From Stenotrophomonas sp. SAU14A_NAIMI4_5 (GTDB lineage: Bacteria > Pseudomonadota > Gammaproteobacteria > Xanthomonadales > Xanthomonadaceae): 64,000 bases of DNA. Both the position numbers and the translations under genes were made by a program. The DNA is taken from the NCBI RefSeq assembly GCF_003086795.1, contig NZ_CP026003.1, positions 3,787,531 to 3,851,530 of the forward strand, given 5' to 3'. The notes beneath the pieces are model-generated. The model did not search any database. It saw only the letters and a list, made by a program, of their open reading frames with translations, and was not told where the DNA came from. Shown here piece by piece: positions 35,035 through 43,259 of this stretch (its first letter is position 1; every line of letters starts with the position of its first letter).

Positions 35035-36546
35035 TCAACCCAGTGCTTCAGCCACCGCGCGGAATACCTGCTGCATCTGCAGCGGCTTGCGCAGCACATG
35101 CACGTCGATGCCCGCCGGGAAGGCGCTGGTGTCCAGCTGCACCGCGGCCTCTTCCAGTACCAGCGCCGGGCCGGCGTAGCCCAGCGTGGCCATCTCGCCC
35201 AGCAGCTGGCTGGCCGGCAGCAGCCGCGAGCCGGCATCGGCAATGACCAGCGCCGGCATGGCTTCCTGCTGCATCCAGCGCAGCGCGGCCGGGCCGTCGG
35301 AAGCCAGCTGCAGCTGGTAGCCCTGGCTCGACAGCGCATTGCCCAGCAGCGACAGGCGCGTGGCTTCGCCATCGACCACCAGGATCGACTGGCCACTGCC
35401 CAGCGCCACCAGCTGTTCGACCGGTTCACCGCCCTCGGCCAGCTCATGCATCGGCAGCCGCAGTTCGAACCGCGTGCCCTGCCCCAGCTGGCTGCTGACA
35501 TGGATGCTGCCACCGGCACCTTCGACGATGCGCTTGCAGGAAATCAGGCCCAGCCCGGTGCCGTCGGCCTTGGTGGTGAAGAACGGATTGAACAGGTGCG
35601 ACAGCGTGTCGGCGTCCATGCCGATGCCTTCGTCGTCGACCACGATGCGCAGCCAGTCCACGCCTTCGCGTTCGCCGGCATGTTCGGCGGTCAGGCTCAG
35701 GCGCCCGCCCTGCGGCATCGCCTGGATCGCATTGAGCGCCAGGTTCAGCAGCACCTGCTGCAGTTCGGTGTAATTGGCGTCGACCGCCAGCCCTTCGTCC
35801 TGCACCTCCAGTTCGAGGTTCACCGCCTCGGGCACGTTGCTGCGCAACAGCAGCGCCACGGCCTGGAACAGATCATCGATGAAAATGCGCTCGCTGGGAT
35901 TGCGCGAGCCACGCACGAAGGACAGCATCGATTCGGCCATCTCGTGGCCACGGCGGCCGCACTCGGCGATGACATCGGCCAGGTGGTGCAGCTGCGGGTC
36001 TTCGGTACGCGCCTTCAGCAGGTCCGGCATGATCAGCAGCGGCTGCAGGATGTTGCGCAGGTCGTGGCTGAGGCCGGCGGCAAGCAGCGAGAGGCTCTCC
36101 AGCCGCTGCGCGCGCATCAGCTCGGTTTCCACGCGCGTGCGCTCCACCGCGCTGCGCGCATCACGCACCGCGCGCGCCACCGCCGACGGCAGGCGCGCCG
36201 GGTGGTGCTTGATGATGTAGTCGTTGGCGCCCTTCTGCAGGGCCTCCACCGCGTTCTCCTCACCCATCGTGCCGGAGACGAAGATGAAGGGAACATCCGG
36301 TGCGGCCTCGCGCACGATGCGCAGCGCTTCGTCACCGGAGAAACCCGGCATGCTCAGGTCCGAGAGCACGATGTCCGGCGCGAAACTGGCCAGCGCCTGG
36401 CGCAGCTCGGGGCCGCTCTCCACGCGCTCGAAACGGGCGTCCAGGCCCGCGTCGAGCATCTGTTCGGACATCAGCTCGGCATCTTCCGCTGAATCTTCCA
36501 CCAGCAGGATGCGCAGCGCCCCGAGGGCCGGACCGGTCAAGGGCAT
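35035..36546 (-). CDS. hybrid histidine kinase, REC-HK-REC
   Basis: 503 residues without membrane segments. An N-terminal receiver (about 10-125; ILLVEDS, VLSDLSMPG with the acceptor Asp, FVSGT) precedes a histidine kinase core with the H-box LSHDLRNILQPLL (about 158). The ATPase domain carries NLALNAIQAM, DDEGIGM and GTGLGLI. A second, more divergent receiver (about 385-500) ends the protein. It is the third gene of a set with a CHASE3-type sensor kinase and a single-domain receiver, 4 bp apart from the latter. A phosphorelay function is inferred. Confidence 0.88.
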   Translation of the reverse strand: MPLTGPALGALRILLVEDSAEDAELMSEQMLDAGLDARFERVESGPELRQALASFAPDIVLSDLSMPGFSGDEALRIVREAAPDVPFIFVSGTMGEENAVEALQKGANDYIIKHHPARLPSAVARAVRDARSAVERTRVETELMRAQRLESLSLLAAGLSHDLRNILQPLLIMPDLLKARTEDPQLHHLADVIAECGRRGHEMAESMLSFVRGSRNPSERIFIDDLFQAVALLLRSNVPEAVNLELEVQDEGLAVDANYTELQQVLLNLALNAIQAMPQGGRLSLTAEHAGEREGVDWLRIVVDDEGIGMDADTLSHLFNPFFTTKADGTGLGLISCKRIVEGAGGSIHVSSQLGQGTRFELRLPMHELAEGGEPVEQLVALGSGQSILVVDGEATRLSLLGNALSSQGYQLQLASDGPAALRWMQQEAMPALVIADAGSRLLPASQLLGEMATLGYAGPALVLEEAAVQLDTSAFPAGIDVHVLRKPLQMQQVFRAVAEALG

Positions 36547-36550
36547 GGCC

Positions 36551-36991
36551 TTACTCGACGTCCGGTGCCTGGTTGATCAGCGCCCAGAACTTGCCCAGGG
36601 TCTGCACCGCGCCGAAGAACTGGTCCACGTCCACCGGCTTCACCACGTAGGCGTTCACGCCCATGTCCCAGCTGCGCGCCAGGTCGCTTTCCTCGCGCGA
36701 GGACGACAGGATGACCACCGGCAGCCGCTTCAGTTCGTCATGCTCGCGGATCTGCCGGAGCACTTCCAGGCCATCCATGCGCGGCATCTTGATGTCCAGC
36801 AGCAGCACCGCCGGCAGGCCCTCTTCGCGGCCGGCCCAGGCGCCGCGGCGCAGCAGGTAGTCCATCACTTCCACGCCGTCCTCGACGTGCACGATGGGGT
36901 TGGCCAGGCGGGCTTCCTGCAGCGCATCGATGGCCATTTCAGCGTCGGCCGGGCTGTCTTCGGCCAGGAGGATGGTGCGCAGCGTCGTCAT
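36551..36991 (-). CDS. single-domain response regulator (Rcp1/CheY type)
   Basis: 146 residues, one receiver domain. The acidic pair (LLAEDSPADA), acceptor Asp in LLLDIKMPRMDG (about 66), the Ser switch residue (ILSSSREESD) and the Lys in YVVKPVD are all present. Insertion loops around DYLLRRGAWAGREEG are typical of Rcp1-like receivers that serve phytochrome-type kinases. It overlaps the sensor kinase stop (ATGA), so the two are translationally coupled. Confidence 0.92.
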   Translation of the reverse strand: MTTLRTILLAEDSPADAEMAIDALQEARLANPIVHVEDGVEVMDYLLRRGAWAGREEGLPAVLLLDIKMPRMDGLEVLRQIREHDELKRLPVVILSSSREESDLARSWDMGVNAYVVKPVDVDQFFGAVQTLGKFWALINQAPDVE

Positions 36992-38802
36992 GCGGAAGAC
37001 CCTTGGTTGACTGCATCCAGTGCCGGAGGCAGATAAAAATGGAAGGTGGCGCCGGCGTCGGGCGCGGCTTCGGCCCAGATGCGGCCGCCATGGCGGGTCA
37101 GCACGCGGCGGACGCTGGCCAGACCGATGCCGGTGCCGGGGTAGTCACTGGCCTTGTGCAGGCGCTGGAACACGCCGAACAGCTTGCCGGCGTAGGCCAT
37201 GTCAAAGCCTGCACCATTGTCGCTGACCGTGAACTGATGGCCGCCATCGGCCTGCTGCTGGTAGTCCACGCGGATCTGCGCCGGGTCACGGTTGCCCGAG
37301 TACTTCACCGCGTTGCCGAGCAGGTTCAGCCACACCTGGCGCATCATGTTCTCGTCGGCCACCACGATCGGCAGCGGCGCGATGTTCCACTCCACGTGGT
37401 GGGCCACACCGCTGCTTTCGGCATCGGTCTTCAGGTTGGCATCGAGCATGGCCCGCGTGTCGGCCACCAGCGTCTGCATGTCCACCGCCTGCTGGCGCAT
37501 CGCCGCACGCCCCAGCCGCGAGTAGACCAGCAGGTCGTCGATCAGTGCCGCCATGCGCCGCGCCGAACCGGAGATCACGTCCAGGTAGTGATGGCTCTTC
37601 TCGTCGGCGCCCTCGCCCAGGTGCCGCGACAGCTTGTCGGAGAAACCGGCGACGTGGCGCAGCGGCGCGCGCAGGTCGTGCGATACCGAATAGCTGAAGG
37701 CCTCCAGCTCGCGGTTGACCTCCGAGACCTGGGCCACCTTGCCTTCCAGCTGGCGGTTCAGTTCTTCCACGCGCCACTGCACGGCGCGCTGCACGGTCAC
37801 GTCGCTCACCGTCATCAACACCACTTCATCATCGGTGTCGGGCAGCGGCATGCGCCGCGCGTTGATGAGCATGTAGCGCACCGTGCCGTCGGTGCGCTGT
37901 TCGTGTTCGAAGTCCCACAGTTCGCGCCCACGCAGCAGCACGTCGGACAGGCGCTGGCGCACCACCGGATCCTGCCACGCGCCTTCGCCGACATCGGCCA
38001 GCAGCGTGCCGTCGGCACGTTCGTCCTGCAGCCCGTACAGTTCGGCGAACGCCGGGTTGTGCAGCTGCACGCGCAGGTCGCGGTCGAGCAGCACGATGGG
38101 CTCGCGCACGGTCTGCAGCACCGAGGCGGCACGCGCGGCCGCGCGCAGCGACTGCCGCTCGGCCTGCAGGCGGCGGCCGATCTGCCGCTGCAGCAGCCAC
38201 AACACCAGGCCCAGCAGGCACAGCTGCACCACCAGCGAGCTCCACGAAACCAGTTCGGTCTGCCTGTGCTGGCGCGCCGCCGTCTCGGCCCGCGCCGCCA
38301 GCAGCTTCTGTTCGCTGGCCTGCAGTTCTTCCACCAGGCCACGGATCGGGTAGCGCGTGCTCAGGTCCTGCACCAGCTCGCGCTGGTCGGTGTTGGGTTC
38401 CGAGCGCGCCAGCTGGCGGGCCAGCGCCATGCGCCCTTCCAGCATCGACTCGATGCGGCCGATGCGGATCAGCTGGTCGGGGTTGTCGCGGGTCATCCGG
38501 GCCAGCTCGGTCAGCCGCCCGGGGATGTCATTGGCCTTGGCCATGCGCTCGCGCAGGCCGGGGGCATCCACGCCCTTGGACAGGGTCAGCGCCGCCGACT
38601 CGACGTCGCGCACGTCGGCCTGCAGCTGCTGCAGCGCCACGCCGACCGCCTGCGTGTGGCTGACCCAGGCCATCGCCTGTTCGTTGTCCTGCTGCAGCTG
38701 ACGCAGGGTCAGCCAGGGGACGATGATGATCGCAGCAGCAGCGAGTGCCAGGGCAGGCAGCCGCCAACGGTCCCAGATGTCATCACTGAACACCAGCGCC
38801 AT
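36988..38802 (-). CDS. sensor histidine kinase with CHASE3-like and PAS domains
   Basis: 604 residues. Two membrane helices (about 15-33 and 188-206) flank a helical periplasmic domain resembling CHASE3. A PAS domain (about 225-340, with LLDRDLRVQLHNPAF) follows. The kinase core has the H-box YSVSHDLRAPLRHV, the N-box NLLGNAVKYSG, DNGAGFDM and GTGIGLASV. The HisKA style matches kinases that pair with Rcp1-like receivers. It heads an operon with the receiver and the hybrid kinase. The signal is unknown. Confidence 0.9.
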   Translation of the reverse strand: MALVFSDDIWDRWRLPALALAAAAIIIVPWLTLRQLQQDNEQAMAWVSHTQAVGVALQQLQADVRDVESAALTLSKGVDAPGLRERMAKANDIPGRLTELARMTRDNPDQLIRIGRIESMLEGRMALARQLARSEPNTDQRELVQDLSTRYPIRGLVEELQASEQKLLAARAETAARQHRQTELVSWSSLVVQLCLLGLVLWLLQRQIGRRLQAERQSLRAAARAASVLQTVREPIVLLDRDLRVQLHNPAFAELYGLQDERADGTLLADVGEGAWQDPVVRQRLSDVLLRGRELWDFEHEQRTDGTVRYMLINARRMPLPDTDDEVVLMTVSDVTVQRAVQWRVEELNRQLEGKVAQVSEVNRELEAFSYSVSHDLRAPLRHVAGFSDKLSRHLGEGADEKSHHYLDVISGSARRMAALIDDLLVYSRLGRAAMRQQAVDMQTLVADTRAMLDANLKTDAESSGVAHHVEWNIAPLPIVVADENMMRQVWLNLLGNAVKYSGNRDPAQIRVDYQQQADGGHQFTVSDNGAGFDMAYAGKLFGVFQRLHKASDYPGTGIGLASVRRVLTRHGGRIWAEAAPDAGATFHFYLPPALDAVNQGSSA

Positions 38803-38882
38803 GATCCATCGTCAACGAAGCGATGCCGCCAATATAGCGCAGCCGTTCACTCCGGGAGAATCGGGCAGAGGCAGCACGACAA

Positions 38883-38904
38883 GGGCGCCCCTCGCGGGAC
38901 GCCC
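38883..38904 (-). terminator. hairpin downstream of the BON gene
   Basis: GGGCGCCCC TCGC GGGACGCCC forms a 9-bp stem with one mismatch, 26 bp past the BON stop. The T-run is weak. Confidence 0.5.
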
Positions 38905-38930
38905 CTGTCCACTTCAAGCGAGCGCCGGGA

Positions 38931-39302
38931 TCAGCGCTTGGCGGCGGCGTTGACCTTCAGCGCGGCCGAATCGACGCGGGTCACGCCCTTGATGCCCTTG
39001 GCGGTGGTGACGGCCTTGTCCTTCTCGGCCTGGGTGGCAACGGTGCCGCTGAGGCTGACCACACCGTTGACCGTTTCCACCTTCACTTCGGTGCCCGGGA
39101 CATTGCTGCTGGCCAGCAGGTCGGCCTTCACCTTGGTGGTGATCCAGCTGTCGGTCACCGGCTCGTTGGAGTCGTGGCGATCGGCGTGGGTCATCGCAGC
39201 ATGGTCGGCCTTCGGCGGGTCCTTGGCCATGACGGCCGAAGAAGACAGGGCCAGGCCCAGGGTGAGGGACGAAGCAATCAGGGTACGGGTCAGGTTGCTC
39301 AT
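38931..39302 (-). CDS. periplasmic BON-domain protein
   Basis: 123 residues. The signal peptide ends at AVMAKDP. One BON domain spans about 50-115 (SWITTKVKADLLASS, then VVSLSGTVATQAEKDKAV and GVTRVDSAALKV). E. coli OsmY has two such domains; here there is one. BON proteins bind phospholipid and help under envelope stress. It stands alone between the sensor operon and a divergent oxidoreductase gene. Confidence 0.9.
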   Translation of the reverse strand: MSNLTRTLIASSLTLGLALSSSAVMAKDPPKADHAAMTHADRHDSNEPVTDSWITTKVKADLLASSNVPGTEVKVETVNGVVSLSGTVATQAEKDKAVTTAKGIKGVTRVDSAALKVNAAAKR

Positions 39303-39473
39303 CGTGCGGTGCTCCTTCTGGATGTGCTGCCAGTCTGGACAGGTGCCTGTGTTGCACGCGTCGGGCCGGGGTCACGCTGCCGTGAATCCGCGAAAGGCAA
39401 CGGTAACCGTTCAGTTTTGCCTCGCCCGTAACCACGTTCTACGCTTTGTCTCCCCCACCCTGCGGAGCCGTCC

Positions 39474-40517
39474 ATGCGCCCCGACCTGCAACTGGCCCTG
39501 ATCGGCTACGGCCTGGCCGGCCGTGTCTTCCACGCCCCGCTCATCCAGCACACGCCCGGGCTGGCCCTGCACAGCATCGTCAGTTCGCAGCGCGACACGC
39601 TGCTGCGCAGCTTCAGCGATGTGCACGTGCGCGCCACCGCGCAGGAGGTGTTTGATGACCCCGCCGTGGACGCGGTGGTGATCGCCACGCCGAACGAGCA
39701 GCACGCGCCGCTGGCGATTGCCGCATTGGCCGCCGGCAAGCACGTGCTGGTCGACAAGCCGTTCGCGCTGGACGTGGCCGAAGCGGAAACGGTGCTGGCC
39801 GCCGCGCGCGATGCCGGGCGCATCGCCACGGTGTTCCAGAACCGGCGCTTCGATGCGGATTTCCTCACCCTGCAGGCGCTGCTGGCCGAGGGCACGCTGG
39901 GCGAGGTGGCCGAATGCCATGCGCATTTCGACCGCTACCGGCCGCAGGTGCGCGATCGCTGGCGCGAACAGGAAGGACCCGGCAGCGGCCTGTGGTACGA
40001 CCTCGGCCCGCACCTGCTGGACCAGATGCTGATGCTGTTCGGATGGCCGCAGGCGATCGACGCCGATCTGGCGGTGCAGCGCGAAGGCGGCAGCGGCGTC
40101 GACTATTTCCATGCGGTGCTGCATTACCCACGGCATCGCGCGATCGTGCATGCCGGTTCGATGGTGGCGGCGCCGACGCCGCATTTCGCGGTGCATGGCC
40201 GCGACGGCAGCTGGGTCAAGCACGGCCTGGACGTGCAGGAAGCGCAGCTGCGCCGTGGCGTGGCACCGGGCGCGCCCGGCTGGGGCATCGACCCGCGGCA
40301 TGGCGAGCTGCTGAGCTGTGATGCGGAGGACAACGTGCAGCGCACGACGGTGGACAACCAGCCGGGCGACTACCGTCGGCTGTATGCGCAGTTCGCGGCG
40401 GCGATGCGTGGCGAGGGCGAGCCGACGGTGAGTGCGGAGCAGGCGCTGCAGCTGATGCGGTTGCTGGAGGCGGGGAGGGTGAGTGCGCGCGAGGGACGGC
40501 GGGTGGTGTTGGGGTGA
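39474..40517 (+). CDS. Gfo/Idh/MocA-family oxidoreductase
   Basis: 347 residues. The N-terminal NAD(P)-binding fold reads LALIGYGLAGRVFHAPLI; VVIATPNEQHAPLA and the conserved VDKPFALD, where the lysine is catalytic, follow. The length and the GYGLAG.FHAPL pattern match E. coli YdgJ/YhhX. Its substrate, probably a sugar or cyclitol, is not known. Confidence 0.9.
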   Translation: MRPDLQLALIGYGLAGRVFHAPLIQHTPGLALHSIVSSQRDTLLRSFSDVHVRATAQEVFDDPAVDAVVIATPNEQHAPLAIAALAAGKHVLVDKPFALDVAEAETVLAAARDAGRIATVFQNRRFDADFLTLQALLAEGTLGEVAECHAHFDRYRPQVRDRWREQEGPGSGLWYDLGPHLLDQMLMLFGWPQAIDADLAVQREGGSGVDYFHAVLHYPRHRAIVHAGSMVAAPTPHFAVHGRDGSWVKHGLDVQEAQLRRGVAPGAPGWGIDPRHGELLSCDAEDNVQRTTVDNQPGDYRRLYAQFAAAMRGEGEPTVSAEQALQLMRLLEAGRVSAREGRRVVLG

Positions 40518-40544
40518 TCGGCAGGGCTGCGCCCTGCACCTGCG

Positions 40545-40567
40545 GTAGTGCCGGCCGCTGGCCGGCA
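40545..40567 (+). repeat. SMAG-type palindrome
   Basis: GTAGTGCCGGCCGCTGGCCG and following bases, 28 bp past the oxidoreductase stop. Confidence 0.85.
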
Positions 40568-40600
40568 ACCTCAACGTCAAAAGCTGGCTATCCGTGGGAT

Positions 40601-40702
40601 GGCGGGGTGGGTCCGGTTGAGGGGGACGCCGTAAACCCGTCCATGGGGGCTTGGTCGCGGCATCCATGCCGCTCACACCCCCTCAACCGGACCCACCCCG
40701 CC
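40601..40702. repeat. inverted repeat with perfect 25-bp arms
   Basis: The left arm (40601-40625, starting GGCGGGGTGGGTCCGG) and right arm (40678-40702, ending CCGGACCCACCCCGCC) are exact inverse complements. The 52-base centre holds a second hairpin, GCGGCAT CC ATGCCGC. The whole could form a branched stem. No open frame of coding quality crosses it. Confidence 0.85.
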
Positions 40703-40736
40703 TTCGACAGTTTCCCGCGGGCTGTTGGAACCTGCT

Positions 40737-40905
40737 GCTGATGTTGGGTGCTGATGTTGGGTGCTGATGTTGGGTGCTGATGGTAGGTGCTGTTGGTGGG
40801 TGCTGTTGGTGGGTGCTGTTGGTGGGTGCTGTTGGTGGGTGCTGTTGGTGGGTGCTGTTGGTGGGTGCTGTTGGTGGGTGCTGTTGGTGGGTGCTGTTGG
40901 TGGGT
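40737..40905. repeat. 13-bp tandem repeat, thirteen units
   Basis: Three units of GCTGATGTTGGGT, one of GCTGATGGTAGGT and nine of GCTGTTGGTGGGT follow without a break (169 bp). The period is not a multiple of three. It is a minisatellite-type tract that should vary in copy number between strains. Confidence 0.95.
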
Positions 40906-40924
40906 GCCGACCGTTGGTCGGCAC

Positions 40925-40965
40925 GGGGTCGGATCCCTTCGGCAACGCCGAAGGGCTCTGACCCC
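40925..40965. repeat. GGGGTC-type palindrome, copy 2
   Basis: GGGGTCGGATCCCTTCGGC and GCCGAAGGGCTCTGACCCC form the ends. It lies just beyond the 13-bp repeat tract. Confidence 0.8.
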
Positions 40966-41038
40966 GTCGTGCACCGGCTGGATCCACGCCATGCGTGGAT
41001 GTCCTGAAAACGATCGGAACGGGCTTCTGCGGCTTCCT

Positions 41039-41077
41039 GGGGTCAGAGCCCTTTCCTGCGGAAAGGGATCCGACCCC
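41039..41077. repeat. GGGGTC-type palindrome, copy 3
   Basis: GGGGTCAGAGCCCTTTCC and GGAAAGGGATCCGACCCC form the ends, inverted relative to copy 2, 11 bp from the gnd stop codon. Confidence 0.8.
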
Positions 41078-41087
41078 GTTTTGAGGC

Positions 41088-41993
41088 TTACGACTTCTTG
41101 ATGGCGTGGCCGCCGAATTCGTTGCGCATCGCCGAGAGCAGGCGGTCGGTGAACGAATTGGATTCGCGCGAGCGCAGGCGTTCCAGCAGCGACAAGGTGA
41201 TCACCGGCGCGGGCACGTCCAGGGCAATCGCTTCGGCGACGGTCCAGCGGCCTTCGCCGGAATCCTCGACGTACGGGGCGATGCCATCCAGCGACGGATT
41301 GCGCTTGAGTGCTTCGGTGCTCAGGTCCAGCAGCCAAGAACGCACCACGCTGCCGTGGCGCCAGACTTCGGCCACCTGGGCCAGGTCCAGTTCCATTTCC
41401 TGCTTGCGCTCCATCAGCGCGAAGCCTTCGGCATAGGCCTGCATCATTCCGTACTCGATGCCGTTGTGGACCATCTTCGTGAAGTGGCCGGCGCCGGACG
41501 GGCCGACACGGCCCCAGCCGCGGTCTTCGGCCGGGGCCAGGGTGCGCAGCAGCGGCGCAACCTGTTCGACCACCGACGCGTCGCCACCGACCATCAGGCT
41601 GTAGCCTTCCTGCAGGCCCCAGACGCCACCGCTGGTGCCGCAGTCGACGTAGCCCAGGTCATCCTCGGCCAGCGCCTTGGCGCGGCGGATCGAGTCCTGG
41701 TAGTTGGAGTTGCCGCCGTCGATGACGATGTCGCCCTCGGCCAGGTGCGGGGTCAGCTGGCCCAGGGTCTGGTCGACAGTCTCGCCGGCCGGCACCATCA
41801 GCCACACTACGCGCGGCACCGGCAGCGCGGCAACCGCCGCGGCCAGCGAATCGACAACCTCCAGGCCGGCTTCGGCGGCGCGCTGGCGGGCGCTTTCGCC
41901 CGGGTCGTAGCCGACCACGCGGTGGCCGCCGCGATGCAGGCGTTGGGCCATGTTGGCGCCCATGCGGCCGAGGCCGATCATTGCAATGTCCAT
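41088..41993 (-). CDS. gnd: 6-phosphogluconate dehydrogenase, short decarboxylating type
   Basis: 301 residues, the short YqeC/GntZ-like type rather than the 470-residue form. The Rossmann motif is GLGRMGANMA; the family motifs IDGGNSNYQDS and CGTSGGVWGLQEGY and the catalytic Lys in GAGHFTKMVHNGIEYG follow. It oxidises 6-phosphogluconate to ribulose-5-P and CO2, probably with NAD. It is a single gene behind a repeat-rich gap. Confidence 0.93.
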   Translation of the reverse strand: MDIAMIGLGRMGANMAQRLHRGGHRVVGYDPGESARQRAAEAGLEVVDSLAAAVAALPVPRVVWLMVPAGETVDQTLGQLTPHLAEGDIVIDGGNSNYQDSIRRAKALAEDDLGYVDCGTSGGVWGLQEGYSLMVGGDASVVEQVAPLLRTLAPAEDRGWGRVGPSGAGHFTKMVHNGIEYGMMQAYAEGFALMERKQEMELDLAQVAEVWRHGSVVRSWLLDLSTEALKRNPSLDGIAPYVEDSGEGRWTVAEAIALDVPAPVITLSLLERLRSRESNSFTDRLLSAMRNEFGGHAIKKS

Positions 41994-42003
41994 TGTTTCA
42001 CCT

Positions 42004-43257
42004 TCAGTTGGGGTCTAGGGTCAGGCTGCCTGGCCGGCCGGTCGCCGCGCAGTGGCGCAGCTGCGCCTCGCGCCAACGCCGAAAGAGCGTGGTATGCAGA
42101 TTGTGCAACGCTAGGTCGATGGAAAACGACGTGCGTGGGTTGCGGTCGAGCAGGCGGATGATGTGGTAACCGATGGGACGTATACCGCGTGGGTGCACAT
42201 AGATCACGAACTGCTGGTAGAACGGATCGTCCAGCAGCTGGTCCATGCGCGCCAGCGTGGCCTGGAAACGCGGTTGCAGCTGCGCGCGCAGGCCGGGGTC
42301 GCGTTCGTACAACAGGCGTTCGAAGTAACGGCGGCCGAGCCGCGGAATGCCCTGCGCAAGCTTCCAGATCTCGGCGTTGCGCTGGTCGTACCAGGCCAGC
42401 CCGCCGTGCGCGGCCAATGCCTGTGCGGCATCTGCACCCACGTCGACGACAATGAAATTCTCGGCCTGGTTGCTCAGGTCGTCCAGCGTGGCGACGTCGC
42501 CCACGTGTTCGATGAAACCCGGCACGCCGAGGAAGGCCGTGCGGCCCATCGCCGCGGTGCGCACCGCCTTGCCATCAGCGAAGAACTCACCGGCTTGCGC
42601 GCCGAGCAGGATGCTGTCGGTGTCGTGCAGCCCCAGCAAAGTGCCGATCGACAGCTCGGCGGGCGCGAATTCGGCATCGAAGGCGGCATCGCCGTACAGC
42701 TCACGCTGGGTGGCCAGCTGCGCGACCTGGCGGCCCACGCCACATTCGGCGCGCACGTTGCCGGTGTAGAACGCGTCCAGCGCGCGGCTGTTGCCGGCCA
42801 GCGGCGTGTAGCCACGTCCGAAGCTGCGGGTGTTCTGCCAGCCCTGCGCAGGTGCGCCGCGTGCGCCGAATCCTATCCAGCCCAGCTGCAGGCCGCTGAA
42901 GCGGAATCCGGGGTTGTCCTGCAGCGCCTGCGCCGCGCGTTGCGCCGCTGCGCCCAGCTCGAAGGTGTAGGCGCAGACCGTGGCCGGGTCGTCGAGCAGA
43001 CGCTGCAACAGGGCCTGCCGCGCGTCGTCGGTCATCGATGCCGGCCAGCGCACCTGCAGGTCGCCGGCCCGCTGCGCAGCCTGCAGCGACGCGCGCGTGC
43101 AGACCGGCCCGCCGTGGATGCTCGGCGCTTCAATCGTGGCAGTTTCGAAGCGCCAGCCCAGCCGCTGCAGCAGGCCCTGCGCGCAAGCGCCGGTGGCGGC
43201 GCTGCCAACGACGGGCCAGCCCAGCAGCAGGGCCAACCCCAGCGCCCTGCCCCTCAT
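42004..43257 (-). CDS. exported protein, possibly related to Tgl-type transglutaminases
   Basis: 417 residues with a signal peptide cut near VGSAATGA. I do not recognise it firmly. The block GNVRAECGVGRQVAQLATQR is reminiscent of the catalytic-cysteine region of Bacillus Tgl (a Glu-Cys in a helix after a small-residue stretch), and AENFIVVDVG later recalls the Tgl segment with the partner glutamate. The match is from memory of patterns only. It follows the DUF2242 lipoprotein gene by 2 bp, so the two are probably made together at the cell envelope. Confidence 0.65.
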   Translation of the reverse strand: MRGRALGLALLLGWPVVGSAATGACAQGLLQRLGWRFETATIEAPSIHGGPVCTRASLQAAQRAGDLQVRWPASMTDDARQALLQRLLDDPATVCAYTFELGAAAQRAAQALQDNPGFRFSGLQLGWIGFGARGAPAQGWQNTRSFGRGYTPLAGNSRALDAFYTGNVRAECGVGRQVAQLATQRELYGDAAFDAEFAPAELSIGTLLGLHDTDSILLGAQAGEFFADGKAVRTAAMGRTAFLGVPGFIEHVGDVATLDDLSNQAENFIVVDVGADAAQALAAHGGLAWYDQRNAEIWKLAQGIPRLGRRYFERLLYERDPGLRAQLQPRFQATLARMDQLLDDPFYQQFVIYVHPRGIRPIGYHIIRLLDRNPRTSFSIDLALHNLHTTLFRRWREAQLRHCAATGRPGSLTLDPN

Positions 43258-43259
43258 CG

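Noticed and set aside
40737..40905. CRISPR array
   Set aside because: Units are 13 bp and contiguous with no spacers, and no cas gene is near.
40588..41337. 249-codon minus frame with PTNSTHQQHPPTA repeats
   Set aside because: It results from the 13-bp tandem repeat being open in several frames; it overlaps gnd and lacks a start signal.
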